Positions 24,449 to 32,621 of a stretch of 44,905 nt of DNA are shown piece after piece. Every line of letters starts with the position of its first letter. Position 1 is the stretch's first letter. Made by a program: the position numbers and the translations under genes. Below the pieces are notes generated by a model. It was not told the DNA's origin. It saw only the letters and a list, made by a program, of their open reading frames with translations, and made no database searches. Source of the DNA: Secundilactobacillus hailunensis (GTDB taxonomy: Bacteria; Bacillota; Bacilli; Lactobacillales; Lactobacillaceae); the NCBI RefSeq assembly GCF_005405185.1, contig NZ_BJDO01000019.1:1-44905 (forward strand), in the 5' to 3' direction.

Positions 24449-24525
24449 TAAAAACATCCTTTCCAAGCAAAAAGCCAGCCAAAATTATTGCTAATCTTGT
24501 CTGGCTTCTGCCGTCCGATTTTCAT
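24448..24525 (-). CDS. 25-residue leader peptide upstream of the MFS exporter
   Basis: On the minus strand, ATG at 24525 opens 25 codons (start MKIGRQKPDKIS, end FAWKGCF) whose TAA (24450-24448) overlaps the MFS start as TAATG. The coding part spans an intrinsic terminator hairpin. A three-codon ORF (ATG 24538, Met-Thr-Arg, stop 24527) with SD GGAG lies one base upstream. Ribosome passage would open the terminator and feed the MFS start. Its own SD is weak, so initiation may depend on reinitiation. Confidence 0.6.
   Translation of the reverse strand: MKIGRQKPDKISNNFGWLFAWKGCF
24471..24508 (-). terminator. Attenuator hairpin in the MFS leader
   Basis: On the minus strand AAGCCAG pairs with CTGGCTT and, inside, CAAGATTA pairs with TAATTTTG around loop GCAA, giving about 14 bp with one internal mismatch. 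TTTTTG follows. It lies wholly inside the 25-codon leader ORF, upstream of the MFS start. Confidence 0.75.
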
Positions 24526-24575
24526 CTTATCTCGTCATACGATGCTCCGATTAAGTAACTTAAAGCTACCGAAAT

Positions 24576-24604
24576 CCGTTAATTTTGTCAAGCGCAGCAG
24601 AGGG
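24576..24604 (-). promoter_or_regulatory. Probable promoter of the MFS leader transcript
   Basis: On the minus strand TTGACA (in the stretch 24580-24600) is followed after about 17 bases by TAGCTT, a weak -10. It would give a leader of about 110 bases before the MFS start. Edges are approximate. Confidence 0.5.
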
Positions 24605-24612
24605 CTTATCGC

Positions 24613-24663
24613 TTGCGTATCAATGACTGAACCAGTATGCTGAATTCAATGAAAGCGCTTATT
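24613..24663 (+). promoter_or_regulatory. Promoter and cre-like site before the CoA-disulfide-reductase-like gene
   Basis: -35 TTGCGT (24613-24618) and -10 TATGCT (24636-24641) have 17-base spacing. TGAAAGCGCTTATT (24650-24663) matches the CcpA cre consensus except for one core position. Its place just after the start of transcription would favour repression on glucose. Both calls are tentative. Confidence 0.45.
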
Positions 24664-24681
24664 TGAAATGGAGGCTGTATT

Positions 24682-26295
24682 ATGAAAGTCATCGTCATTG
24701 GTGGAATCGCTGGTGGGCCATCATTTGCCACCCGATTTCGGCGTTTAAATGAACAAAATGAGATTATCATCCTGGAACGCGGCGAGCATATTTCAATTGC
24801 CAGTTGCGCGTTACCTTACTATCTAGGTGGTGTTATTACCGACCGTGATTCACTGATCGAACGCACCCCGGAAATTTTAAAACAGAAAAATAATATTGAT
24901 GTGCGGGTGCGTCATGAAGTCACCGCGATTGATCCAAAACGGCATGTTTTAAGTGTGACCAATTTGGACACCGATCAACAGTACGAAGAAAGCTACGATA
25001 AATTGGTTCTTGCAACCGGTGCCCGACCAGTTTTACCGGCGATCAAAGGGATCGAACAGGCAACTAACACGTTTACGTTGCGTAGTCTGGCGGATGGTGA
25101 CCGCATTAAGCAGTTTATTCAAGCCGAATCACCTAAGCGCGTGACGATTCTAGGCGCTGGTGCAGCTGGCGTGGAACTCTCTGAAAATTTTCAGCGCTTA
25201 GGATTGTCAGTGACGCTATTAGATCAGGCAGATCAGGTGATGCAGCCCTATGATCCTGAATTGACCGGTTTTCTAAAGGATGAGCTGATTAACAATGGTG
25301 TCGATGTTCAATTGGGTGAGACGATTAAATCAGTTGAAGATCATGGTCGCCAGCTCCATTTGTCGGATGGCAGCGTACTGACCACGGATATGCTGCTGGT
25401 GGTTACCGGTGTCACGCCTAATAGCGAACTGGCGGAAAATGCGGGTCTTAAATTGTCCGCGAATCGCCACATTGTCGTGGATGATCAGTTGGCGACCTCG
25501 GTTCCTGATATCTATGCGATTGGTGACGTCATTGAAACTACTAGCCGAATTACCAGGTTGCCAATTCCCAGTCTGCTTTCTAGTGCCGCTAACCGGCAAG
25601 GGCATTTATTAGCGGATATTTTGAACGGCGAGCCACTGCATTACCCCGGTTTTGTCGGCGTCAGTGCGGCTAAAGTCTTCAACTACACCGCTAGCATGGT
25701 GGGTTATTCAGAACAAACGTTACAGGCTGCAGGCGTTACCAATTATGCTAGTCTGTTCATCACACCATACGACCACGCCTACTTCTACCCGAATGCCAAG
25801 CGATTGAACATCAAACTCTTATACGAACCAGATACCGGGAAAATTTTGGGTGGTCAGTTCGTTGGTGAAAATGGGGTGGATAAACGCGCTGGTGAACTGT
25901 CGGCTGCCATTGTCGGTGACCTTACCATCGATGAGCTGCCAAGCATTGAATTACCGTACTCACCGCCATACTCAGCACCGCGAGATCCGTTAAATATGGC
26001 GGGTTACGTGGGCATCAACCAGCGACAGCAGGCTAATCAAACGGTGCATTACAGTGATTTATCGGCGACCGAGCGGAATGCTGGTATCTTCCTAGATATT
26101 CACGAAGCTGGCAAATCTGCCAGTGGGACGATTCCATCAGACTTAGCAATTCCGCTGACTGAATTACGGGATCGCTTAAGTGAAATTCCGGCAGACAAAA
26201 CAGTCTATATTCTGTATCGCAAGGGGCTTGGTCCTTACAATGCGACGCGGATATTAGCGGGTAACGGGTATCAAGTGAAAATTGTTGTTGAGTAA
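24682..26295 (+). CDS. CoA-disulfide reductase-like FAD oxidoreductase with degenerate rhodanese domain
   Basis: The 537-residue flavoprotein has N-terminal FAD motif VIGGIAGGPSFA, redox Cys C42 in the motif SCALPYYLGG, second nucleotide motif LGAGAAGVELSE near 165 and YAIGDV near 290. A dimerisation domain follows and a C-terminal rhodanese-like domain starts at about 445. This is the CoADR-RHD layout (CoA disulfide, persulfide or polysulfide reduction). In the rhodanese domain the active Cys is replaced: the loop reads YILYRKGLGPY with Tyr512 at the Cys position. It is monocistronic with SD GGAGG. Likely a thiol-redox or NADH-dependent reductase. Confidence 0.84.
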   Translation: MKVIVIGGIAGGPSFATRFRRLNEQNEIIILERGEHISIASCALPYYLGGVITDRDSLIERTPEILKQKNNIDVRVRHEVTAIDPKRHVLSVTNLDTDQQYEESYDKLVLATGARPVLPAIKGIEQATNTFTLRSLADGDRIKQFIQAESPKRVTILGAGAAGVELSENFQRLGLSVTLLDQADQVMQPYDPELTGFLKDELINNGVDVQLGETIKSVEDHGRQLHLSDGSVLTTDMLLVVTGVTPNSELAENAGLKLSANRHIVVDDQLATSVPDIYAIGDVIETTSRITRLPIPSLLSSAANRQGHLLADILNGEPLHYPGFVGVSAAKVFNYTASMVGYSEQTLQAAGVTNYASLFITPYDHAYFYPNAKRLNIKLLYEPDTGKILGGQFVGENGVDKRAGELSAAIVGDLTIDELPSIELPYSPPYSAPRDPLNMAGYVGINQRQQANQTVHYSDLSATERNAGIFLDIHEAGKSASGTIPSDLAIPLTELRDRLSEIPADKTVYILYRKGLGPYNATRILAGNGYQVKIVVE

Positions 26296-26298
26296 AGT

Positions 26299-26341
26299 AA
26301 GGGCGGGTCATGATGGAAATTTCCATTGTGACCCGCCTTTT
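26299..26341. terminator. Bidirectional terminator
   Basis: GGCGGGTCA (26302-26310) pairs with TGACCCGCC (26329-26337), with an inner ATGGAA/TTCCAT stem and A/T flanks. It serves the two convergent genes. Confidence 0.9.
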
Positions 26342-26345
26342 GTAT

Positions 26346-27458
26346 TTACAGATGATTCAGAAATCCTTGAATAACCCGGATTAAATCAGCAATCCAAGCC
26401 GAATGTAAGTTTAAAATCACTAGGAATAATGAGAACAAAAATATCAGTCCAACCATGATCAAATGTAACTTTCGTTGCCGCATAACTAGGGCAATGTATT
26501 CACGCATCACAGCGTTTGGTAGAAAGAAGCCGGCCGTTTTTGAGCCGATTCCAGCAGCTTTTAGCCCAGCAGAACGGGCAAAAATTGCTGCCCGAAAGGT
26601 ATGGTAGTTATTGGTTACAAAGATGGTTTTTGGTTTGGTAATGCGTGATGCATCAATGATTTTTTTAGAAAACAGCATATTTTCATAAGTGGTTTTGGAC
26701 TGTGTTTCAGCCAGCGCATCGTTAACAGCCACGCCATGAGTGATTGCGTATTGGCGCATGGCTTCACCCTCCGGTATGGTTTCATCGCCGCCTTGACCAC
26801 CCGAAAAGATCATTTTAGGCGCGTGACCGGTCTTTTGCAGTTGCCGTTGGTAAAATTGAATGCCCTTATTGATTCGCTGTCCCAGTAACGGTGTCACCTG
26901 ATCACCATTCATCAATCCCGCGCCCAGCACAATGATGAAATTCTTATTGTGGCGAGGCCAATAAGCTTGATACAGCGCTAATACGGTGAGGTAGTTATAA
27001 AACCAGAAGACCATGTATAAAATACAAAGGACTGGAAAAGTAATGAGTAGGTCTGCCCAAAAGATGGGTAAGTGCGTTTTGATCAAACTGATAACAAACG
27101 GCAATAAGATAATGCCGATACCCAGATACAGCGTCAGTGAATTGGCCAGCGAGTGGCTCTCCCGTCGCCTGACGATGGCTGCGTTCCACAGCAGTAGAAT
27201 GGCTTGCAAGGCAAAGGCCAGCCCAATGCAGAATAAAACGAACAGAAATAAAAAGCCTACTGGATAAATAATGGCGTTATTGTCTGTATTAAGAATAGTT
27301 ATGGCCAGTGTTAACCAAAAACTGTAAAAAAAGAGGTTAAACCAGATCCCGTTTCGTAACCAGGCCCGGTTAAAACTGTAACTGATCCCAAAGATAGCCA
27401 AAAAGAGCGCGGTGAGCACCCAGCCAACCTTAACGTAAACTAAATAATTACCTTGCAA
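26346..27458 (-). CDS. DUF218 (YdcF/SanA-like) multi-pass membrane protein
   Basis: About 370 residues. The N-terminal half has several hydrophobic helices; a DUF218 domain follows, with FIIVLGAGLMNGDQVTPLLGQR, IFSGGQGGDE, EGEAMRQYA and ETQSKTTYENM, then TNNYHTFRAA. One more helix lies at the C-terminus. DUF218 proteins such as SanA/ElyC are linked to cell-envelope integrity; the activity is unproven. I prefer TTG 27458 as start (SD AAGGGGATGGG, 10 bases) over an in-frame TTG at 27509, which has poor SD spacing and precedes a TATAAT. Confidence 0.75.
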   Translation of the reverse strand: MQGNYLVYVKVGWVLTALFLAIFGISYSFNRAWLRNGIWFNLFFYSFWLTLAITILNTDNNAIIYPVGFLFLFVLFCIGLAFALQAILLLWNAAIVRRRESHSLANSLTLYLGIGIILLPFVISLIKTHLPIFWADLLITFPVLCILYMVFWFYNYLTVLALYQAYWPRHNKNFIIVLGAGLMNGDQVTPLLGQRINKGIQFYQRQLQKTGHAPKMIFSGGQGGDETIPEGEAMRQYAITHGVAVNDALAETQSKTTYENMLFSKKIIDASRITKPKTIFVTNNYHTFRAAIFARSAGLKAAGIGSKTAGFFLPNAVMREYIALVMRQRKLHLIMVGLIFLFSLFLVILNLHSAWIADLIRVIQGFLNHL

Positions 27459-27565
27459 TGAAACCCATCCCCTTAAACTATTAACTAAATTATACCTTAA
27501 AAGGAGCAAATCCTTGCTTCGATGCTTGGTTCTTTGGTTGGAAAAACAAGATTAAATCAGCTAAC

Positions 27566-27580
27566 TAATGATGTTCATTA
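27566..27580. promoter_or_regulatory. Palindromic candidate operator
   Basis: TAATGATGTTCATTA is a perfect 6-3-6 palindrome extended by partly matching AGCT flanks. It lies between the divergent DUF218 and MFS genes, about 75 bases before the MFS start. A TetR-type regulator is a possible binder, but none is encoded nearby. Confidence 0.45.
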
Positions 27581-27654
27581 AGCTAATATGAGTTATCATA
27601 GTTAAGGCATTATATTTTACCAAATGAATTACTATATTAGAGAGGATCCTAACT

Positions 27655-29055
27655 TTGGAAGATCAAGCCATTCCTAAAAAGACAATTCTGGCCATTATTG
27701 GTGCTGGATTGCTGGCGTTTTGCGGTGTTTTGACTGAAACATCAATGAACGTCACGTTTCCAACATTGATGAAGCAGTTTAGTCTGTCTATGAGTGTGGT
27801 TCAGTGGCTTTCAACGGGCTATTTATTATTAGTTTCACTGACGATGGCAACATCAGCCTTCGTCCAGCGGCGTTTTAAGATTCGCAGTATTTTTGTTTTT
27901 GCCGGAGTGGCCTTTATTGTGGGCAGCTTTGTGTGCGGTCTGGCCCCTAACTTCATCGGGTTATTGATCGGTCGTTTGATTCAAGCAATTGCTACGGGGT
28001 ACGCGATTCCGCTGTTATTTGCAATTATTTTACAGCAGATTCCAGTTTCCCGGTTAGGCGTGTTCATGGGCATCGGCGGCATGACGGTTGGTGTAGCACC
28101 GTCACTTGGACCAACCTATGGCGGTATGAACACCTTCCTGTTCAGTTGGCGTGAAATCTTCTGGTTTATCTTGCCGGTCGTTGTGGTTGCCGTTCTACTG
28201 GGTGCTTTCACGATTCCACAGAAGATGAAGACGCGTCGTGATGCGTTCGATTTTCTGGGCCTGATACTACTAGGTATTTCCTTTTTCCTGATTGCTGAAG
28301 GGTTCACGGAAGCCGGTAATTATGGCTGGCTCAGCCTTCAGTTCTGGGGTTTCTTGATCGCTGGTATCGTGGTAATCGGACTATTTGTTTACCACTCATT
28401 CCATTCAGAACGGGACTTGTTGGACCTGACCATTTTTAAGTCACCAACGTTCGTTTTGAGCATTATGGCCTATTTCTTGATTCAGTTGATGAACATCGGA
28501 ATCTCATATTTATTGCCAAATTACAGCCAGCTGGTATTTGGTGCCAATTCACTGGTCGCTGGTTCGGCGATCCTGTTAGGCAGTTTGGTTTCTGGCATTG
28601 TACAGCCAATGAGCGGCCGGTTGCTAGATTCACACGGTGCTGGCTACCCGATTCGCTTTGGGATCACGCTGATCGTGATTTCGATGGTACTGTTTGCCAT
28701 CTTTGGTCTGCATTTGACGATTCCGCTGATCGTCTTCTTCTACCTGATTTTTGGCCTTGGCTTTGGGTTTAGCTTTGGTAACACCATGACCAATGGCATC
28801 AAGCAAGTGGACGGTAAATTGCAGCAGGATGCCAACGCGGCGTTCAATACCAGTCAGCAATATGCGGGCTCGATTGGGACCGCCATTATGGCTGCCATCC
28901 TGACCAGTAGTCAGCATAGCAATTCACATTTGTCGCAAGCGGTACTGTCAGCTCGGGGTGGGGCGCACGATTTTATCCTGCTAGCGGTTTTAGCAGTGAC
29001 TGCTCTTATCCTGATTTTGATCAATTTCCAGAAACAAGCTAAGGCAACACGGTAG
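27655..29055 (+). CDS. MFS transporter, DHA2 (14-TM, EmrB/QacA-like) family
   Basis: The 466-residue membrane protein has about 14 hydrophobic helices. TETSMNVTFPTLMKQF near residue 25 and VVQWLSTGYLL are the DHA2 hallmarks; GRLIQAIATGYAIPLLFA and motif C-like text GVAPSLGPTYGG also fit. The predicted role is proton-driven export of toxic compounds. It starts at TTG with SD AGAGGA (27641-27646). The palindrome at 27566 may be its operator. Substrate unknown. Confidence 0.86.
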   Translation: MEDQAIPKKTILAIIGAGLLAFCGVLTETSMNVTFPTLMKQFSLSMSVVQWLSTGYLLLVSLTMATSAFVQRRFKIRSIFVFAGVAFIVGSFVCGLAPNFIGLLIGRLIQAIATGYAIPLLFAIILQQIPVSRLGVFMGIGGMTVGVAPSLGPTYGGMNTFLFSWREIFWFILPVVVVAVLLGAFTIPQKMKTRRDAFDFLGLILLGISFFLIAEGFTEAGNYGWLSLQFWGFLIAGIVVIGLFVYHSFHSERDLLDLTIFKSPTFVLSIMAYFLIQLMNIGISYLLPNYSQLVFGANSLVAGSAILLGSLVSGIVQPMSGRLLDSHGAGYPIRFGITLIVISMVLFAIFGLHLTIPLIVFFYLIFGLGFGFSFGNTMTNGIKQVDGKLQQDANAAFNTSQQYAGSIGTAIMAAILTSSQHSNSHLSQAVLSARGGAHDFILLAVLAVTALILILINFQKQAKATR

Positions 29056-29083
29056 GTGTCATCTAGTTCAATATAAAATAATG

Positions 29084-29117
29084 AAAGGTCACTGGCAGTT
29101 TGTGTCGGTGGCCTTTT
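29084..29117 (+). terminator. Terminator of the DHA2 exporter gene
   Basis: AAAGGTCACTG (29084-29094) pairs with CGGTGGCCTTT with wobble pairs, followed by T-run. Confidence 0.78.
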
Positions 29118-29204
29118 AAGCTCTCCTCAAAGGATTTTAAAGCGGATTGCTTGCAGTTAATTTTTAAAAAGTTACCATAAAATTAAGTAGGGGGGTAAGT
29201 AGGT

Positions 29205-30251
29205 ATGAAAACAATGCGCGCAATTGGATTTGATCGACACCTACCGATTACAGAAAATAGGAGTTTGTTAGACATTACCGTGCCGGTTCCCACGATGAAG
29301 CCACATGATCTACTGGTGAAAGTGGCGGCTGTCTCCGTGAATCCCGCTGATGTCTGGGACCGTGGTGCTAGCGATGAGTTGCTGGAAGAACCGAAGATCA
29401 TTGGCTGGGACGCGGTTGGCGAAGTTGTTGATCATGGCAGTGATGTGACGTTATTTAAGACTGGCGAGCGGGTCTTTTACGCCGGTTCCTTCATTAGACA
29501 GGGCAGTGATGCGCAATATCAAGTGGTTGATGAGCGCATCGTGGGCCACGCACCAACTAGTTTAGCGGATGATGCGGTAGCCGCGATGCCACTGACTAGT
29601 TTGACGGCTTATGAAGCCTTATTTGAACAGCTGCAGATTCCCTTTGATCCGAATCAACCAGTGGCGGCGAATCACGATAAGACGATTTTGATCATCAGTG
29701 GTGCTGGCGGTGTTGGCTCCGTTGCGACCCAACTCGCTAGACTGGCCGGACTCAAAGTGATTGCCACTGCTTCGCGGCCAGAAACTACTAAGTGGACCAA
29801 AGCGCACGGGGCCAAGGTAGTGGTCAACCACCACCTTGATCTGATTACCGAAGTCCGCAAACTAGGAATTCAGTACGTGGATTACATTTTGGGTTTAAAC
29901 GACATTGATGGTCACTGGGATGAGATGTGCGAGCTGATCAAGCCAGGTGGCCGGATAGCATCCATTACTGAAAATCGGGAACCAATTAATTTGAGAAAAA
30001 TGAGCCGTAAACGCGGGACCTTTGCCTGGGAATGGATGTTTTCTAAGTCGTATTATCAGACCGCTGATATGGTGACGCAGCACGAGATATTGGATCAAAT
30101 CGCACAACTGATCGATACCAAAAAATTGGTTTCTACGCGAACGAAAACGTTGTCGCCAATCAATGCTGAGAATTTAAAAAAGGCGCACCAAATGGTTGAG
30201 CAGGGTCACATGATCGGTAAGGTCGTGCTACAAGGCTGGCCTAATAATTGA
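29205..30251 (+). CDS. Zinc-independent alcohol dehydrogenase / quinone oxidoreductase-like (MDR family)
   Basis: The 348-residue protein has a GroES-like N-terminal domain (AAVSVNPADVWDRG, GWDAVGEVVDHGSDV, GERVFYAG) and a Rossmann domain with ISGAGGVGSVATQLARL near residue 165. The Cys cluster of the structural zinc is absent, which points to the quinone oxidoreductase / ZADH group. Substrate is unknown; members reduce quinones or enones with NADPH. It is monocistronic with its own SD (GGGGGGT) and terminator. Confidence 0.85.
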   Translation: MKTMRAIGFDRHLPITENRSLLDITVPVPTMKPHDLLVKVAAVSVNPADVWDRGASDELLEEPKIIGWDAVGEVVDHGSDVTLFKTGERVFYAGSFIRQGSDAQYQVVDERIVGHAPTSLADDAVAAMPLTSLTAYEALFEQLQIPFDPNQPVAANHDKTILIISGAGGVGSVATQLARLAGLKVIATASRPETTKWTKAHGAKVVVNHHLDLITEVRKLGIQYVDYILGLNDIDGHWDEMCELIKPGGRIASITENREPINLRKMSRKRGTFAWEWMFSKSYYQTADMVTQHEILDQIAQLIDTKKLVSTRTKTLSPINAENLKKAHQMVEQGHMIGKVVLQGWPNN

Positions 30252-30258
30252 ATGAACA

Positions 30259-30289
30259 AATGACTCGGTGAGTAGCTGGGCCATTTTTT
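30259..30289 (+). terminator. Probable terminator before lemA
   Basis: AATGACTC (30259-30266) pairs with GGGCCATT (30278-30285) with one mismatch, followed by T-run. Moderate stem only. Confidence 0.5.
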
Positions 30290-30372
30290 GCAATTAAGTT
30301 GTAATTAGGTGATTACTCGCTGAACTGGTAAAATAGACTTAACTTACAGTTAATCGAAACGGAGGAATAAAT

Positions 30373-30936
30373 ATGATTGCATGGATCATCGCAGCAGTAG
30401 TCGTTGTTATTTTGATCATCATTTATATCAGCGCCTATAACGGTTTGATCAAGGGCCGGACCTACGTTCAAGAATCATGGAGCCAAATTGACGTTCAATT
30501 AAAGCGTCGGAACGATTTGATTCCTAACCTGATTGAAACGGTTAAAGGGTACAGCCATTACGAACAAAGCACCCTGGAAAAAGTAGTGGGATTAAGAAAT
30601 CAGTTGGTGAATAGTTCAGGAGACGACCATCAAAAAACGATGGCGGTTTCTGACCAATTGAGTAATTCATTGAAGAGTATTTTTGCGGTGGCAGAAGCTT
30701 ATCCTGATTTGAAAGCTGACCAAGAATATACGAAGTTAATGGAAGAATTGACTAACACTGAAAACAAGATTGCCTATTCACGGCAGCTGTATAACTCAAG
30801 TGTCGCCAGCTTTAACTTGAAGATTCAATCGTTCCCAAGTAACATCGTGGCTTCCATTCACCACTTTAAAATCAGTGAATACCTACAGGTTCCCGAAGAA
30901 GAAAAACAAGCACCAAAAGTTTCTTTTGATAAGTAA
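30373..30936 (+). CDS. lemA: LemA family protein
   Basis: The 187-residue protein has one N-terminal membrane helix (residues about 3-22) and a helical domain with the family marks [52 protein letters not shown] and the C-terminal FPSNIVA. LemA proteins are membrane-bound with an extracytoplasmic or cytosolic helical bundle of unknown activity. The pair lemA-htpX is common in Lactobacillales. SD CGGAGGAA. Confidence 0.92.
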   Translation: MIAWIIAAVVVVILIIIYISAYNGLIKGRTYVQESWSQIDVQLKRRNDLIPNLIETVKGYSHYEQSTLEKVVGLRNQLVNSSGDDHQKTMAVSDQLSNSLKSIFAVAEAYPDLKADQEYTKLMEELTNTENKIAYSRQLYNSSVASFNLKIQSFPSNIVASIHHFKISEYLQVPEEEKQAPKVSFDK

Positions 30937-30952
30937 GCGAGGATGACGATAG

Positions 30953-31855
30953 ATGCTATACGAACAAATTGCGCGGAATAAACGGCGCACCGTCTATGTC
31001 CTCACCGGGTTCGTCATCTTAGTGCTGGCCATTGGGGCCGCCATTGGGTACGTCTTCTTTGATAGTTACGTTGGCGGGCTCATCTTAGCTCTGGTATTTG
31101 CGGGTGTGTACGCGGCCATCATGATCGGTAATTCAACTAACATCGTGATGTCGATGAATCATGGTCATGAAATTACCAAAGAAGAGCAGGCACCGGAGCT
31201 CTGGCACATCGTTGAAGATATGGCGATGGTGGCACGGGTGCCGATGCCACGAGTATTCATCATTGATGATCCCAGCCCCAATGCCTTTGCCACGGGCAAT
31301 AATCCGCAGCACGCCGCGGTAGCAGCCACGTCTGGTATTATGGAACGGCTCAACCGTGAGGAACTGGAAGGGGTCATGGGCCATGAGATGACCCACGTGC
31401 GCAACTACGATATCCGGCTGCAGACGATTGCGCTGGCTTTGGCAGCGGCGATTACCGGTATGGTCAATCTAGCAGGTAATTTCTTCTGGTGGGGCGGTGG
31501 CAGCCGTCGCGACAATGACGATGATAATGGTGGCAGTGTGTTACAGATCGTGATGCTGATTGTTTCCATTCTGCTGGTCATTTTAGGCCCGATTGCGGCA
31601 ACGCTGGCACAGATGGCGCTGTCACGAAATCGCGAGTATTTGGCGGATGCCGGCAGCGTGGAACTGACGCGTAATCCTCAAGGTCTAATCTCGGCACTGC
31701 AAAAAATTTCCACTGCGGAACCGATGAAAGAGGCGGATCCTAGCAGTGCATCATTGTATATTTCGGATCCAATGAAAAAGAAAAAATCGCTGACTCATCT
31801 GTTTGATACCCATCCGCCGATGGAGGATAGGATTGATAGGTTGGAAAGAATGTAG
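30953..31855 (+). CDS. htpX: Membrane zinc metalloprotease HtpX
   Basis: The 300-residue M48B peptidase has four hydrophobic segments, the zinc motif HEMTH (144-148), and the third ligand Glu in [10 protein letters not shown]. It degrades damaged membrane proteins. It lies 16 bases after lemA, so the two are co-transcribed. The last codons run into the palindromic element that follows: the stop TAG shares two bases with its left end. Length matches the family (about 290-300). Confidence 0.94.
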   Translation: MLYEQIARNKRRTVYVLTGFVILVLAIGAAIGYVFFDSYVGGLILALVFAGVYAAIMIGNSTNIVMSMNHGHEITKEEQAPELWHIVEDMAMVARVPMPRVFIIDDPSPNAFATGNNPQHAAVAATSGIMERLNREELEGVMGHEMTHVRNYDIRLQTIALALAAAITGMVNLAGNFFWWGGGSRRDNDDDNGGSVLQIVMLIVSILLVILGPIAATLAQMALSRNREYLADAGSVELTRNPQGLISALQKISTAEPMKEADPSSASLYISDPMKKKKSLTHLFDTHPPMEDRIDRLERM

Positions 31856-32004
31856 AGTGCGACAAGCGGCGTTTCGCCCCAGAATAGAAGACGAAAAAAT
31901 GATGATACTCCAGTTGAACTTTGACTGGGGTATCATCATTTTTTTGACTTCTATGGCCGGGGCATGCCGCTTGGAGCACGTTTCAGCTAGGTAGCCTAAA
32001 AAGT
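31854..32004. repeat. Palindromic intergenic element, copy 2
   Basis: A nested palindrome of about 150 bases. The inner stem pairs ATGATGATACTCCAGT (from about 31899) with ACTGGGGTATCATCAT (from 31924); a middle stem pairs TAGAAG (31885-31890) with CTTCTA (31948-31953); an outer stem pairs CAAGCGGC with GCCGCTTG. The 3' end (31972-32003) matches copy 1 at 24 of 32 positions, while the inner stem is unrelated. It also serves as a likely bidirectional terminator between htpX and the marR gene. Confidence 0.7.
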
Positions 32005-32005
32005 T

Positions 32006-32497
32006 TCAATCCAACCGAACCTCGCCTACAGCTTTCAAAACCGCCAGTACCGTCGCTACATCCTGCTCAGAAAACTGTGCCAACGCTGCAGCATATAGTT
32101 TGCGTTCCTTAACGTGCAACTGATCATGCAGGTCTGCCAGTATTGCACCAGTAGCCGTAATCTTAAGATTATAGGCTTTTTTATTATCTGGTAGGGTCAC
32201 TTTAGTCAGCAAACTAGCTTTGAGTAGTTTAGTGATGTAACGCGACAACATTCCCTGTGAAAAGGTGACTTGGGTGGTCAAAGTTTTGTATGGCAGTTCC
32301 GTTTTCTGATTCACGAGGCTGAGAATTTCAACCTCTGAGTGATTGAACCGGTTCTTTTTAAGAGCCAGCAGTTGCTCATCAGATAATCGCGGATCGTTGA
32401 TCATTTCTATTTCGAGGACGTGATGAAAATCTTTACGGTGCTCTTCAATCCGTGAAATCGCCTGCTTTAAGGCAATTACGGTGTGTTCAGTAATCAT
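32006..32497 (-). CDS. MarR family transcriptional regulator
   Basis: The 163-residue winged-helix regulator has helices LPYKTLTTQVTFSQGMLSRYITKLLKASLL (recognition helix around residues 76-92) and a wing with KVTLPDNKKAYNLKIT. It has no Cys residue, so thiol oxidation like OhrR is excluded; it probably senses a small ligand. It is divergent from a quinone oxidoreductase gene, with three matching palindromes in between, so I infer it represses both. SD GGAGG. Confidence 0.9.
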   Translation of the reverse strand: MITEHTVIALKQAISRIEEHRKDFHHVLEIEMINDPRLSDEQLLALKKNRFNHSEVEILSLVNQKTELPYKTLTTQVTFSQGMLSRYITKLLKASLLTKVTLPDNKKAYNLKITATGAILADLHDQLHVKERKLYAAALAQFSEQDVATVLAVLKAVGEVRLD

Positions 32498-32520
32498 ATT
32501 TAAGTGACCTCCAAAAAAAT

Positions 32521-32584
32521 ATTACTAGTAATCTATTTACATTACCAGTAATTGATTGTATACTCATTTTACATTACCGGTAAT
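32521..32584. promoter_or_regulatory. Three MarR-type operators
   Basis: Palindromes ATTACTAGTAAT (32521-32532), ATTACCAGTAAT (32541-32552) and ATTACCGGTAAT (32573-32584) share ATTAC-NN-GTAAT. Start-to-start spacings are 20 and 32 bases (about 2 and 3 helix turns). The second lies in the promoter spacer and the third just after the predicted start of transcription of the oxidoreductase; the first is near the marR start. Confidence 0.85.
32536..32564 (+). promoter_or_regulatory. Promoter of the quinone oxidoreductase gene
   Basis: -35 TTTACA (32536-32541) and -10 TATACT (32559-32564) have 17-base spacing, with a MarR-type operator in the spacer. Confidence 0.72.
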
Positions 32585-32621
32585 TAAAATTCAAATTAAA
32601 CTTAAAAAGAGGTTATTTAAT

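Noticed and set aside
24446-24600. A known metabolite riboswitch in the MFS leader
   Set aside because: No conserved aptamer core is recognisable; the leader ORFs and terminator explain the layout better.
31854-32004. Element read as a simple htpX terminator only
   Set aside because: It has three nested stems and its 3' end matches the element at 4527-4667, so a plain terminator does not explain it, though it may act as one.
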